A stretch of 64,000 nucleotides of DNA from Cyrtodaria siliqua. Taxonomy: Eukaryota; Mollusca; Bivalvia; Adapedonta; Hiatellidae. A program made the position numbers and the translations under genes. Below, piece by piece: positions 55,131-64,000 of this stretch (position 1 is its first letter; each line of letters opens with the position of its first letter). The stretch spans positions 806,001 to 870,000 of the forward strand of contig JAWPHD010000003.1 in NCBI GenBank assembly GCA_037043455.1, written 5' to 3'. Under the pieces are notes generated by a model. The model was not told the origin of the DNA and ran no database searches. It was given only the letters and a program-made list of their open reading frames with translations.

Positions 55131-55487
55131 GAGCGTGTTAGACTATTTTTTTGAATTGATAAATCACGTTGGTATGCGAAGTAGGAGTAAAACATTTAGT
55201 TTCTGTGTATTTGAAAATTAAAAGAAACCACGTAAATGGCGAATATTATGCATGTACTCCGAGGTAAATTCCTAATACAAATAGAACAGGAGATGTAGCA
55301 CCACAGAATGCACTACACCAAAACACGCAATTAAATGCACTACACCAAAACACGCAATTAAAACAATCCACAATTACAAGGGGAAAGAGAAAAACGAAGC
55401 AAAAGACGCGACCCCATAGACATACAAACTTATTGGTCCTTTGAAATCGTCGAACCCAATGGGTGTGGCTTAAAAGAAGAATGCCGT
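55131..55487. other. no gene; short duplication near 55315
   Basis: AATGCACTACACCAAAACAC, GCAATTAAA is repeated at 55308 and 55336. Nothing else recognised. Confidence 0.5.
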
Positions 55488-56086
55488 CATTACGTGGTCC
55501 GAGTATTAACTTCCATACCCCATCCAGCCCCTTCTCCAAAAAAAACTTAATTTCGGCTTAAAAAGTTTGCATATTGTAAAATTAAAACATTAATAGTTAA
55601 TTTTAAACAGGTTATCGCATTTTTTTGCAGGTAAATATGTTTTAAAGGGAGTACATCATGATTTTTCTAGAAATATCTTAAATTATAAAAATGTTCTAAT
55701 TCATGATAAAACACTTATATCCATCAAAATATGATGTTGGAACCATATTGGTAAGGTTTAAACTTCGAATACACCATGTAGATAGGACGGAATCGGGCAT
55801 AAAATGCTGAAATTAACCCTGGTGCGTAACCTAGGATAGCACGTATTGCCGTACAGAATGAATTTCCTTGTAACTAAGGGGTCATTTTTAGGATCATTCA
55901 TTATGTTTAGGTGCTTTAAAATAAAAAATATCATTATTTGTCAATTTTAAGTCGGACCCCCAGACCCCTTTGAAAAGCCTGATGTACTCCCTTTAAAGGC
56001 GTTTTGTTTCCGAAATAACCGTTATAAAATCCAGCTAATTTAAATTTTTCCATCGCTTAATGGATTTAAGGCGGGACCACGTAATG
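55488..56086. mobile_element. MITE with CATTACGTGGTCC ends, interrupted by another MITE
   Basis: The left end CATTACGTGGTCCGAGTATT and right end TTAAGGCGGGACCACGTAATG are inverted. AACAGGTTATCGCATTTTTT and AAATAACCGTTATAAAATCC match the 43.5-43.95 kb pair. The interior is split by the 55646-55992 element. Confidence 0.75.
55646..55992. mobile_element. 347 bp MITE with 13 bp TIRs and TTAA target duplication
   Basis: Ends AGGGAGTACATCA and TGATGTACTCCCT are perfect inverted repeats. TTAA flanks both sides (55642-55645 and 55993-55996), the signature of piggyBac-type transposition. Non-coding. Nested in the 55488-56086 element, so it is the younger insertion. Confidence 0.88.
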
Positions 56087-56124
56087 TTAGCCGTTGCTAG
56101 GATGTGTGTGAGATTCAATATGTA

Positions 56125-56345
56125 TTGATGATTAGTGTACCGTCTTGGGACGGACAATGGAAAAATGCGATAACCTGTTTAAACTAGGTTCTAGAGATCA
56201 CAAAACCTGACTTTACCCTAATGTCAGCCCATATAAACGAGACAGTGTAAATAAGGAAATCTCTCACAGATTATATCCTCTAACAAACTAGGCAGCAATA
56301 GTAGGCAATATAAGTAGAACACAGGGATGATCATGCACATACGAA
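56125..56345 (-). mobile_element. Penelope-like RT family, 3' UTR fragment
   Basis: GTACCGTCTTGGGACGGACA, ACTAGGTTCTAGAGATCACA, CGAGACAGTGTAAATAAGGA and GGCAGCAATAGTAGGCAATA are diverged family segments. Confidence 0.65.
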
Positions 56346-57235
56346 TATAAAAACAAAGGCTTAGAAAGACAACGGTAAAGAAAAGTCCAACTTGAAGGGA
56401 GTGCAGTTTGTGGCGTATTGAGAAGGTGTATGTAAAGCGTTTGTTCACTTTGGTAGCGTTATATAGTAATATTATGATACACGAATTTCTCAGTTGGACA
56501 GAGCTTCCTGCTTCAAAACAAATGATTAGAAAATAAATTAATACAAACAAAACGTGGGCCTGCTCATATTAGCTGAGAATCAACTGGCAACTTATGTACA
56601 GTGTTATATACAGAGATCGTCCTTCACCAGAATCAGATGCACACTGTATAATCAACGCTCGTATGCGAGTGCCACTCAATGCTGCTCATTAGCTCGCTAG
56701 CTCAATGACTTTATAGCTCATTGCAGCTCGTTGTTATGGTATAGCTCAATCTAGCTCAGTGCAGCTCAATGCACACGATTCGGCTCAGTGGCTCACTTTC
56801 GCTCTTTGCAACTTTGTGCAGTTTTACTGAGCGCTCATTAATCTGCAGACGACGTATTGATAGACAAAGCAAGGACCCTTTCGTGTTAAAACAGGTAGGT
56901 AATCCTTAAACGACTAATTCTACTGTAGTACCTGTATATCTGCTTTTGATCAGGGAGATTTTTCTTCTTTATTTGCAACTTCTCGATCTTACCCTGAATT
57001 AACAGAATTGACTCTTTCCCCCACAATTACTATTATACAATTCGAACGCATATCATACTGGGAAAAGGCTTATTAAATGTTTGTTTCCGCTTCCAACGTT
57101 GAAAGTAAGTAAGAAATCATCCATTTTTAGAACGTTATAAACAATGTTCAGTACAGTAGCATTCACAGAATACAGTCTCTAACACGTATTACAACGCAAA
57201 GGTGATACAAAATTCCATCACAAGCACATTTAGTA
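56346..57235. other. no gene; GCTCA-rich stretch at 56685-56830
   Basis: 56685-56830 is dominated by TAGCTC/CAGCTCAATG words, a degenerate short repeat. No gene recognised. Confidence 0.5.
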
Positions 57236-57239
57236 AAAA

Positions 57240-57465
57240 AGCACATGACAAACATATAAGGGCTGACAACCGGTTCAAGCGTGCACCAAACCTCACTCTT
57301 ACCCTGTCATCTTCCCTAAACAACAGGACAGTGTAAATAAAAATAATCCCAGCCGAATTAACGCCTTATATTTGAGAAGGTATAAGAATAAAAAGAACTG
57401 TAAGTTCTCAATGAGTTGGCAGAAGCGGGAGAAATTAGAAGTCCGTCGTTAACTTTGTCTGGTTA
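57240..57465 (-). mobile_element. Penelope-like RT family, 3' UTR fragment
   Basis: AGGGCTGACAACCGGTTCAA, GTGCACCAAACCTCACTCTT and AACAGGACAGTGTAAATAAA, followed by AATGAGTTGGCAGAAGC. Confidence 0.65.
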
Positions 57466-58660
57466 ACACGATAGGGACTTCATTTTTCATCTCATATTTA
57501 CCAAACATAGCCATATTAATGATATCGATAAAAGTTTTAAAACCAGCAAGATCAAACCAGTAACTCCATTTTATTTCTTAAATATGCTATATGTTGCCTC
57601 GTTAAGACGATAACGCCTTTATTTTTATCTGATCTTCACCAAATCGATATCAATCAAAGCTCGCAAAGATTGAAAACAAGCACTGTCGAATCAGTAACAA
57701 CCTAATTGTGGCCCTAGATATTCTTACAACGAGGCAAATTATAGCATATTTATTTTTCATTTAGTAGTTAGTACCTTGTCCAGATTATTGATAGCAATGA
57801 AAGCTCGGACAAGATCGAAAACCAGCCATATCGAAATAGTATCACCGGAGTTATGGCCTTGATTTTTTAAATATGCTCTATTTTGCTTCATTCAGCGTTT
57901 TTTATAGGATGACGAGTTGTCCGTCTTGGCCAGATATTTTATATCAGTGCTCAGTAAGTTCAATAGCAGCTAGATCGGAACAGTAACACTGGAGTTATGA
58001 TCCTTGACCTTCTTCAATATGCTATAGTTTGCCTTGTTAAAACGATAGACCTTTTCCATCTGATATTTACCAAACTCCGACAGTGTGTTGATTTCAATGA
58101 AAGCTCGGACAGCTTCGTAAACCAGACAGATTGGATCAATTACACTGAAGTAATGTCCCTTAATTTAGTTAAATATGTTATTGATGTTACCAATTGTTTT
58201 CTGAGTCAAGTTAGAGTACCAGTGATGCCTGACTAACTTCGTCGCAGAAGAAATAGAAGAAATAGGGACAAATTGAAATTACTCACGCCGGACCAGAAAC
58301 AGAAGATTTATAACCCTTGATTTATTGGGTGCGGGGAATGATATAGTTTGCTTTGTTAAATATGTAGCTACTTCATTTCTTGCCATATTAGATTGGAACG
58401 AAAATGTCAACAAACCTTCAAAATCAGTGAACCTGACTCACATTCAACCTTACGTCTACCTCCACACAACCACCGGGTATTTTTTATTTTTTATGAAGTT
58501 ATTACAATCATAACATAATTTAAAAACTAGCCATTTCACACTAGAAACAGCAGAGTTATTGCTCTTGAATTATTATTATTATAATTATTTGTATTCATTT
58601 CTTCATCGATCTTTGCCAGACTTGTTCAGAATGTATCAAAAAGTTCAGAAAAGTTTGAAG
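57466..58660. repeat. ancient degenerate ~170 bp tandem repeat
   Basis: Phrases recur at ~140-190 bp spacing: TTTGCCTTGTTAAAACGATA and variants (57463, 57600, 58025, 58345), CATCTGATATTTACC variants (57496, 57640, 58060), TGAAAGCTCGGACA (57800, 58098), AACCAG and ACTGGAGTTATG variants. Individual units are heavily diverged. Non-coding. Confidence 0.65.
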
Positions 58661-58911
58661 TTTGAAACAGCCATATCTGACACCCCGTCCTTTCCCTTCA
58701 CCCACCCGAGCCAATTTGGAAGCTTTATTTTTCACTAAATGTATATAGCAAGTAGAGCATCACCGGCTGTCTTTGGTCTCTTGTTAAAAGAATTTGTTAA
58801 CAAAACATTAATTGATTTTCGGATGTCTTTATATGCTCACGTTATCATCTACTCACTCAGGGGACTTACAGCATCATACACATCAGCTATCTTCTTTTAT
58901 GTATCAATCAT

Positions 58912-59362
58912 CAGGGGCGTAGCTGTACCTAAATCAGCGTGTAGGCACAAGGTCTAGTGGGGTCCGGTGAATTTTTGTTTTAGAAGGAAGCCAAATCCTG
59001 CATTTTGAAGGTATTTTAAGCAGCAAATAATATGTCTTTACGCGTTTTCAAGCTTTTTTAATCTGTGATTTCGCAACAAAATCATCGGAATAGAACAAAA
59101 CAACATATATTAATATGAAGACTTGCTTTCTGAAAATCTTTCGAAATTTTTCACAATCAATGTGTGTTTGCTTCCAAAAGACCGCGAGCGAAAACAGTTC
59201 TACTTTTATTTTCTGAAAAGACCACAAGTAAAAATTGGTATGAACTGATCATGCCCCTTCAACCCTACCCCCCTCAGTTTTTATTGCATTTTTGGCATTT
59301 TTATTTTCTGGGAACAATATGTAGGCACGTGCCTACAGTGCCTATAGGCAGCTACGCCACTG
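58912..59362. mobile_element. TIR element, GGCGTAGCTG ends (hAT-like?)
   Basis: Ends CAGGGGCGTAGCTGTACC and (complement) CAGTGGCGTAGCTGCC. Inner arms GTGTAGGCACAAGG and GTAGGCACGTGCC also relate. No transposase frame. No clean target duplication seen. Confidence 0.5.
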
Positions 59363-60043
59363 GTCATATATATATATTGTTCCCACTAGACCATAGCATA
59401 CAATTACTACTACAGAAGCTGATATTAAAATAAGGAACACAACGGCACTATAGTATTTGTTATTGAATGTGTATGGCACGTTGTATTGGTAAAGCACGAC
59501 GCGCCTAAAACTGTATACGAGTTCCAAGTAATATTTTGCCATACAAATTTCGTTATCTTTCTATTGTATATTATTTTAAGTTTGCATTGTAAATCTGTTA
59601 TTTCTATAGTATTGCATGATATCTTGCCATTCATTTTCATTTTGTGCGTATGATTTTTTTGGCGAAAGATTATTAAACGAACGATATTGAACCTCATTAA
59701 AAAGGTCAGGATTTGTTCGACAATCCGTTTGCGTTAAAATCAGTATGTGAATGAAATAATTCAATCATTTCTTCAATTTCTTGAACATATACCTATATTT
59801 TTAATCTGATACTAGGCGATGCTTCGTTTCTTATGATATAATGGAGACAGATACAATATACAATATGAACATATATATGACCTAGTCAAATGTATTAGTA
59901 CGTCATCTGCTAGACAGACCCAAGTTAATATATTGACTTTCATCTGTTGCTATAAAGTATACTTGAACATTGGTTATTAGCAAACAAAATGCATATCAAT
60001 TGATTTTATCAAAGTCTGAGAACCAACAGCAGTACTGTGACCT
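59363..60043. other. no recognisable feature
   Basis: AT-rich; no supported gene. Confidence 0.5.
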
Positions 60044-60375
60044 TGTTAATGCCGCCTAGATTGTTAGAGGATATAGTCCGGCGTGGATTTTTTTATATAC
60101 ACTCACGTTTTATTGAGATTACAATATGGTAAAAGTGGTGGTGTGGTGCACCTTAGAACCTTGTTTAACCAACCCCCACCTACCCCCACTCCTCAATGGC
60201 TTTTTTCCACTGACCGTTCAAAGGCAGTAGCTGTATTGTCAACCCTTTTATGTTTGTGATGTCATATACCGTGCATGAGATTTAATCTTGTAATTGTTGT
60301 TTGGTTCCATGCGTGTTTTTCGTTTACTGTAGTTCGTGAATGCTACATTTCCTGTTTGATATAAAGATATACAGA
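60044..60375 (+). mobile_element. Penelope-like RT family, 3' UTR
   Basis: TAATGCCGCCTAGATTGTTA, CACTGACCGTTCAAAGGCAG, TTGTCAACCCTTTTATGTTT and the end GTGAATGCTACATTTCCTGT followed by ATATACAGACC. Confidence 0.75.
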
Positions 60376-61689
60376 CCTTTATATCTGTATTTTAAAACTG
60401 TATTGTTAATGAATATTAAGCTCGTATGTATGCGTTGGGTCTCGTTCAAAACATTGTTTGTGCACCGCCAAATCTACATATTTGTATTAACAGCACCTTA
60501 TCCGATACAATGTTATTTGAGAGATTTATTTTTGGTTTTATTATTTAAGGTGGAATTGTTAAGAACTAATTTCCAAGACCATAACTGCTTAGTAGTGTAA
60601 GCAGGTTGTCTCTGGCTTCGAAAAGAAAAAGTTATGTAGGTCAAATAATTAATTAAACGTATAAATATTGCATACTCTTTACTCTCTCTGATTCTGTAAC
60701 CAACATACAATGACATACAGTCATAGCTTAACATCTTTGAACACACGCTAATTAATCTATATAATTTCAATTACGTGTGGGGTAAAAATAGGTTCGAAGA
60801 TATGTTTGTTAAATGTTAACTTTCCACATAGGGGCAAATACAGCTCAGCGTCATTAAGGTATGCGTATATAATTAAGTATACATATAATTATGCAGAGGA
60901 ATCGAAATAAGAAACTGCCTTTACCGACTCACAACACTATTATCTCCCTTGAATACTCGTGTATGAAGGAGGTAGAACAAATTAATAGTTTCTCTGTTCT
61001 ACTTTAGATGCAACACGCCCATTAATTTTGCATTGAGTTGTGTATGAATTAAAATTTAAATGCCATGTTGTCATTCATATCTAGCCCAAATTAAAAATTA
61101 ATAACTTACATTCTCATCACAAATGACACATATGCTGCCAAAAAATACACAGAAAAGTGGAGGTCATGTATCTTCTAAGAAAGAACTTGTCTTATAAATG
61201 AAAGCTCCCTTTAATAACATAAACACCGAAATGCCAAAATAGTGTATTCATACTCTCATTTCCATAATGATATAAGCAAAAAAATTCAAAACTCCCAATT
61301 TTAACATGACAATGCATGTACAATGTAACAAATAGATCAACAATGTGATATAAACCAACAATGGCACTTTAAAATAGTGCAAATGTCTTTTTTCACAAAA
61401 AAAAAAAAGAGAATTATTTACTGTCCGACATTATCTGACTACCCCAGGCCAACACTTACTGTGTTGCAATGGGTGTGCTATACCTTTATAGAGGACTTTC
61501 CATTGCATACATTGATTTATCCTCACCAGTTTCTAAATCTACAGAATTTTAGGAAAAGATCACAGAAACGTTCATGTTGATATAAGATTTCTAGCTAATT
61601 CTGCTTCATTTTACACACCATGGGTCTAATCACCACGGATATTGGATCAATGAAGAATTTAAGCATACACAAGTATGAAAGGAGAAATT
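60376..61689. other. no recognisable feature
   Basis: AT-rich; short open frames only. Confidence 0.5.
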
Positions 61690-61822
61690 TGGAAATCGTC
61701 GAACACGATAAATACAAAATATATTGCACCCTCGGTTTGATTGAAACTGTTCATGAACGGTAGTGAAAACTGCTTGCTACCGTTCACGCACTCCAGCCCC
61801 GGGTTGAGCAGAACTCAATATT
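61690..61822. repeat. dispersed repeat with internal hairpin, copy 2
   Basis: Matches 7076-7216 in the same orientation with scattered substitutions. The inner hairpin arms (TGAACGGTAG / CTACCGTTCA) have changed on both sides relative to copy 1 (TGAGCGGTAG / CTACCGCTCA), so pairing is conserved. Confidence 0.75.
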
Positions 61823-62394
61823 TAAAATGCAAATATTACATAAATTTGAGCCATAATTGTGATGTGAGACGTTAAACAATGCTCGCTTGACGTCGCCATG
61901 GTCAATCATAAATGTCTGGCTAACCAACAACAACAACATAACATTTAATGAAACACATGTTCTCCTTAGCAATCGTTTAAACCTACAACAGGAGCAAATA
62001 ACACTCGTATGAGAGAAAAGCGCGTCTACTACTTAGTTATAAAGTAGTTAATGGTGATACAGTAAACTATATTGTATTTCCTGTATTTCATTAATTTTAT
62101 ATCTTAATAATCGGACATACCTTTTTTGAGTTTTTAGTTTTCTAGGCTTTAGATAAAGCGAATTCCGAAAGCTAATATGTTGTTTATGCTAACATTTAAC
62201 CTTTTGGCAATAGGGTAGGATGATAGTTTGCTGCATCCCATCACTTGGTTTTAATCCCCACCCCCTGCCCCTCCTACCCCCACCCATATGTCAATATTGT
62301 CGACCCTGATGTTTTTTTGAAATATATATCTGTGATTTTTGTTTTAAATGTGTGTTTTCAAATGATTGCGTTCTGTGGATTACTCTATCTGTTT
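61823..62394. other. no gene; weak Penelope-family fragment near 62200-62300
   Basis: CAATAGGGTAGGATGATAGT, GCTGCATCCCATCACTTGGT and a C-rich stretch recall the family 3' UTR (compare 60120-60190), but the match is weak. Confidence 0.4.
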
Positions 62395-63205
62395 TACCAA
62401 CTTGTTTTCTATTATTTATTATCGTTGGTTATTTGTCTATTATTTGTTATCGTTGGTTATGTGCACTTGTTGCTTTCTAGTATTTTTAATCGTTGGTTTT
62501 ATGCACATGTTGTTTTCTGTAATTTTTAATCGTTGGTTATGTGCACAATGTTGTTTTCTATTATTTGTTATCGTTGGCTATGTGCACATGTTGTTTTCTA
62601 TTACTTTTAATCGTTGGTTATGTGCACATGTTGTTTTCCATTAGTTTTAATCGTTGGTAATGTGCACAGTGTTGTTTTCTATTAATTTTAATCGTTGGTT
62701 ATGTGCACATGCTGTTTTCTATTATTTCTAATCGTTGGTTATGTGCACATGTTGTTTTCTATTATTTATAATCGCTGGTTATGTGCACATTGTTGTTTTC
62801 TATTATTTGTAATCGTTGGTTATGTGCACAGTGTTGTTTTCTATTATTTGTTATCGTTGGTTATGTGCACATGTTATTTTCTATTAGTTTTAATCGTTGG
62901 TTATGTGCACAGTGTTGTTTTCTATTAATTTTAATCGTTGGTTATTGCACATGTTGTTTTCTATTAGTTTTAATCGTTGGTTATGTTCACATGTTTTTTT
63001 TTTATTATTTTTAATCTTTGGTAATGTGCACATTGTTGTTTTCTATTATTTTTAATCGTTGGTTATGTGCACAGTGTTATTTTTTATTATTTGTTATCGT
63101 TGGTTCTGTGCACAGTGTTGTTTTCTATTATTTGTTATGTTTGGTTCTGTGCACAGTGTTGTTTTCTATTATATGTTATCGTTGGTTCTGTGCACAGTGT
63201 ACATA
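62395..63205. repeat. 41 bp minisatellite, ~19 copies
   Basis: Unit ATCGTTGGTTATGTGCACAT, GTTGTTTTCTATTATTTTTA with variants (ACATG or ACAGTG; TTTGTT or TTTTAA). Frames of 60-90 codons on the plus strand are artefacts. Confidence 0.95.
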
Positions 63206-64000
63206 TGCATGTATTGTCAAATGACGTTTGTCTACTCTAAAGTTGCGATGTCTTCAAAACAGGACTAGATGTTAAGGTAACCCGCAGCTATGTGCTGCGT
63301 ATGGAGACCTCTACGACGATTATGAATGTGACGGATGTGTATACCTATAGCTGTATATACATTACCCCTGATGTTTCATATCATTACACATGTACATATC
63401 TAATAATACGAAGTACTTTACTTAAAATGATTGGAACTAAAGTCAGTACGTCCTCTAAACGATGCATACTATATACGATAGTTTGAGGCTTCCGGTGAAT
63501 AAGTGGCTCATGGAGTAGATATCATATTGAGGAAAACAATTATCGTAATGGAAGTTTCATAATACAATATAGATAGACAGCATGTTATAAGTGAATCATT
63601 TTACTATCAATCGCGATTTTTTTTTATTATTGTCACTTGTTCTGTGCCGAAGGCAGCTGACTCTTATATAGCTTTAGAATATGTCTATGGTTAACAGACT
63701 GTGAATCATGTAGCCGACAATAATCATGCATTACAACTTCAATTCCTAGGGAACATGTCTTAAAATCTTGAATGGTATAAACACATATTTTTCAATGTTC
63801 AAAGCTTGCCGTTGTATTGCCTCATATGACGTTTTCGTAGAGCAGTCTACTAAAGTGTAGAATGCGGCAATATTTCCGGGATCTTCACGTCCGGGATTTT
63901 TTACGGAGCATAATGAAACTGAATGAAACGCAAGTATTGGAATGAAATAAGTGCAAATCTGTATTTTAATGGAATAATACCTTTTTATGGAATAATACCC
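63206..64000. other. no recognisable feature
   Basis: AT-rich to the window end; no supported gene. Confidence 0.5.

Noticed and set aside
62245..63268. Hydrophobic repeat proteins that look like multi-pass membrane proteins
   Set aside because: The 41 bp minisatellite is T-rich, so any frame gives Phe/Leu/Val-rich peptides.
1..64000. Host protein-coding exons
   Set aside because: No open frame outside mobile elements shows a recognisable domain. Small exons flanked by introns cannot be excluded without transcript data.

Overview
The window looks like a piece of an AT-rich invertebrate nuclear genome, most likely a bivalve mollusc. That is an inference from the mixture of repeats: tRNA-headed SINEs, a very abundant Penelope-like reverse transcriptase family, degenerate minisatellites and foldback elements. 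I found no convincing host protein-coding gene, rRNA gene or functional tRNA gene. Almost everything that can be named is mobile or repetitive.

The centrepiece is a ~9.8 kb virus-like DNA element at about 12755-22536. It is bounded by ~190 bp terminal inverted repeats (TIRs), and the outer ~80 bp of each TIR is itself a palindrome. Between them lie compact, often divergent or overlapping genes: a small zinc-ribbon protein, a protein-primed-type family B DNA polymerase (broken), a short membrane protein cut off by a deletion, a probable major capsid protein N-terminal fragment, a long coiled-coil/membrane protein, a second large protein with a C-terminal membrane anchor, two further small proteins, an intact 187-residue membrane protein and a weak relic at the right end. 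This is Maverick/Polinton- or adintovirus-like in its polymerase and probable capsid. I see no integrase, packaging ATPase or protease, and the hairpin-like ends are unusual. Most genes carry frameshifts, stops or deletions, so this copy is dead, yet its two TIRs are almost identical.

Region by region: 1-12.4 kb holds Penelope-family relics, two long foldbacks (1.8 and 9.0 kb), a TIR element (7.7 kb) and a 45 bp minisatellite (10.3 kb). 12.38-12.75 kb is a foldback element abutting the virus-like element. 22.5-29 kb holds a SINE, a 22 bp repeat, a hammerhead-ribozyme inverted repeat (24.9-25.3 kb) and more foldbacks. 29.9-40.1 kb is a nested complex: a 79 bp satellite invaded by a 419 bp palindromic element and by a Penelope-family copy, which was itself invaded by a ~4.4 kb non-LTR retrotransposon with endonuclease, reverse transcriptase and RNase H. 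40-64 kb holds many Penelope-family fragments, MITEs nested in MITEs, truncated SINEs and several minisatellites.

The strongest candidates for undescribed biology are the virus-like element with palindromic TIRs and its membrane-rich gene set, and a foldback family (12.4, 28.3 and 46.8 kb) that keeps its architecture and CRE-like sites while exchanging its hairpin stem sequence.
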